From positions 3,828,326 to 3,892,325 of the forward strand of contig NZ_OZ024668.1 in the NCBI RefSeq assembly GCF_902497775.2: DNA of 64,000 nt, in the 5' to 3' direction. Both the position numbers and the translations under genes were made by a program. Below, one piece after another: positions 62,498 to 64,000 of the stretch. The stretch is from Pseudomonas fluorescens. GTDB taxonomy: Bacteria; Pseudomonadota; Gammaproteobacteria; Pseudomonadales; Pseudomonadaceae. The notes under the pieces were generated by a model. That model did no database searches. It had not been told where the DNA came from and saw nothing but the letters and a program-made list of their open reading frames with translations. The first letter of the stretch is position 1; the number at the start of each line of letters is the position of its first letter.

Positions 62498-63048
62498 AAA
62501 AACTCCTGCTCGCCACCTGCTCGGTCGTCTTCGCCACCAGCCTGATGGCTGCCGAAAAAGCGCCTCATGTACTGCTGGATACCAGTTTTGGCCAGATCGA
62601 AGTCGAATTGGACCCCGTCAAGGCACCGATCAGCAGCAAGAACTTTCTGCAATATGTGGACAGCGGCTTCTACAACAACACCATCTTCCACCGGGTGATT
62701 CCGGGCTTCATGGTCCAGGGCGGTGGTTTCACCGAGCAGATGGTGCAAAAGAACACCAAAGACCCGATCCGCAATGAAGCCAGCAATGGCCTGCATAACA
62801 CCCGTGGCACGCTGTCGATGGCCCGCACCTCGAACCCCAACTCGGCCACCAGCCAGTTCTTCATCAACGTCGCCGACAACGCCTTCCTCGACCCGGGCCG
62901 TGACGCCGGTTACGCGGTGTTCGCCAAAGTGGTCAAAGGGATGGACGTAGTCGACCAGATCGTCAACTCGCCAACCACGGCCAAGAAAGGCATGCGCGAT
63001 GTGCCGGTCGACCCGGTGTTCATCAAGTCGGCCAAACGTATCGACTGA
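62491..63048 (+). CDS. Periplasmic cyclophilin-type peptidyl-prolyl isomerase
   Basis: This 185-residue cyclophilin has signal peptide [20 protein letters not shown]. The core motifs are [39 protein letters not shown] and [18 protein letters not shown]. The catalytic Arg is present in FHRVIP, as in E. coli PpiA. It speeds proline isomerisation in exported proteins. The start overlaps the hydrolase stop. An ABC exporter follows 64 bp later. Confidence 0.92.
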   Translation: MLKKLLLATCSVVFATSLMAAEKAPHVLLDTSFGQIEVELDPVKAPISSKNFLQYVDSGFYNNTIFHRVIPGFMVQGGGFTEQMVQKNTKDPIRNEASNGLHNTRGTLSMARTSNPNSATSQFFINVADNAFLDPGRDAGYAVFAKVVKGMDVVDQIVNSPTTAKKGMRDVPVDPVFIKSAKRID

Positions 63049-63111
63049 CCCCAGGCTTCACAGGGACGTGAACCAGGCCCAAGGGTCTAATGAACAGGAG
63101 TTACCGTTTTC

Positions 63112-64000
63112 ATGTTGTTTCGCCGTTTCGAAAAACTGATCGACATCTTCCGGGAGGCGCCGACCGCGGCGCCGCCCACCACGGTATGGCCGTTCTACGT
63201 GTATTACCTGCGCCAGGTCTGGCCGAGCTTTGCCGCCCTGCTGGTGATCGGCCTGATCGGTGCGCTGATCGAAGTGGCGCTGTTCAGCTACCTGAGCCGG
63301 ATCATCGACCTGGCCCAGGGCACGCCGAATATCAACTTTTTCAGCGAGCACGCCGGCGAGCTGATCTGGATGCTGGTGGTGGCGCTATTGCTGCGCCCAG
63401 TGTTCGTTGGCCTGCATGACCTGCTGGTGCACCAGACCATCAGCCCGGGCATGACCAGCATGATCCGCTGGCAAAACCACAACTATGTGCTCAAGCAGAG
63501 CCTGAACTTCTTCCAGAGCGATTTCGCCGGGCGCATCGCCCAGCGCATCATGCAAACCGGCAACTCGCTGCGCGATTCGGCGGTGCAGGCGGTGGATGCA
63601 CTGTGGCATGTGCTGATCTACGCGATCAGCTCGCTGGTACTGTTTGCCGAGGCCGACTGGCGGCTGATGCTGCCTTTGATCACCTGGATCACCTGCTACA
63701 TCGGCGCGCTCTACTACTTCGTGCCACGGGTCAAAGCCCGGGCCGTCATCTCCTCCGATGCCCGCTCCAAGCTCATGGGCCGCATCGTCGACGGCTACAC
63801 CAACATCGCCACCCTGAAACTCTTCGCCCACACCGACTTCGAGCAGCAGTACGCCCGCGAAGCGATCAGCGAGCAGACCGAGAAAACCCAGCTGGCCGCC
63901 CGGGTGATCACCAGCATGGACGTGGTCATCACCAGCCTCAACGGCTTGCTGATCGTCAGCACCACGGGCCTGGCCCTGTGGCTGTGGACCCAGTCGCTGA
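63112..64000 (+). CDS. ABC exporter, transmembrane part, 3'-truncated by window edge
   Basis: The open frame from ATG 63112 (AGGAG 11 nt upstream) continues to the window end, giving 296 residues with no stop. It starts MLFRRFEKLIDIFREAPTAA and contains about five membrane helices of an MsbA-type exporter membrane domain (LNFFQSDFAGRIAQRIMQTG, FAEADWRLMLPLITW, IVDGYTNIATLKLFAH). An ATPase domain is expected beyond position 64000. The transported substrate is unknown. Confidence 0.85.
   Translation, partial: MLFRRFEKLIDIFREAPTAAPPTTVWPFYVYYLRQVWPSFAALLVIGLIGALIEVALFSYLSRIIDLAQGTPNINFFSEHAGELIWMLVVALLLRPVFVGLHDLLVHQTISPGMTSMIRWQNHNYVLKQSLNFFQSDFAGRIAQRIMQTGNSLRDSAVQAVDALWHVLIYAISSLVLFAEADWRLMLPLITWITCYIGALYYFVPRVKARAVISSDARSKLMGRIVDGYTNIATLKLFAHTDFEQQYAREAISEQTEKTQLAARVITSMDVVITSLNGLLIVSTTGLALWLWTQSL

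Overview
The window is ordinary high-GC gammaproteobacterial chromosome and looks like Pseudomonas, most probably the P. putida/P. fluorescens lineage. The evidence is gene content and order (scpA-scpB-rluB, YciB-YciI-CpxR-CpxP-CpxA, gbuR-gbuA, a LapA-type adhesin beside its type I secretion genes, a PlpD-type patatin autotransporter) and Pseudomonas REP/REPIN repeats of the form TGTGGGAGC(G/C)GGC...GCC in several intergenic gaps. There are no rRNA or tRNA genes, intact insertion sequences, prophage or CRISPR arrays. Species-level placement and homologues named from other strains are recalled, not searched.

Layout. 1-1.8 kb: tail of an MFS transporter, the ribosome-rescue factor ArfB, a small unknown protein and an XRE regulator. 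2.1-8.7 kb: a chaperone-usher fimbrial cluster whose four structural proteins are all DUF1120-type: three similar subunits, then chaperone, usher and a two-domain putative tip protein. 8.8-11 kb: aromatic amino acid permease AroP and a gap holding a 148-bp fold-back element next to the rluB terminator. 11-15.4 kb (minus strand): PHP phosphoesterase, YciO, ScpA, ScpB, RluB. 15.5-19.6 kb (plus): YciB, YciI, a coiled-coil membrane protein and the Cpx envelope-stress system with a CpxR-like box before cpxP. 19.7-32 kb: nitroreductase, TrkH, two AraC regulators, an Mpo1-like protein, an HD protein, an LpxH-like phosphoesterase, a DMT exporter, an Rdx/SelW protein, PlpD, a MarR regulator and RecQ.

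32.1-47.2 kb is the most striking part. A 2,867-residue repeat adhesin with an N-terminal LapG-type TAAG site, seven 246-residue repeats, a VWA domain, RTX repeats and a type I secretion end is transcribed away from its own TolC-HlyB-HlyD secretion genes. The 521-bp divergent promoter region has two matches to the FleQ box, which suggests cyclic-di-GMP control of adhesin and exporter together. LapD and LapG are not in the window.

47.3-53.3 kb: a DTW-domain tRNA-modifying enzyme, an Aer-like chemoreceptor, the divergent gbuR-gbuA pair with a strong palindrome between them, and a sodium:solute symporter. At 53.3-53.6 kb lies a 41-residue small ORF behind a perfect Anr/FNR box with a correctly spaced -10, and the remnant of a LysR gene ends inside that box. 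The rest (53.9-64 kb) holds DMT exporters, a DEAD-box helicase, an MscS-type channel, azoreductase AzoR, small exported proteins, a LysR regulator, an alpha/beta hydrolase, a periplasmic cyclophilin and the start of an ABC exporter that runs off the end.
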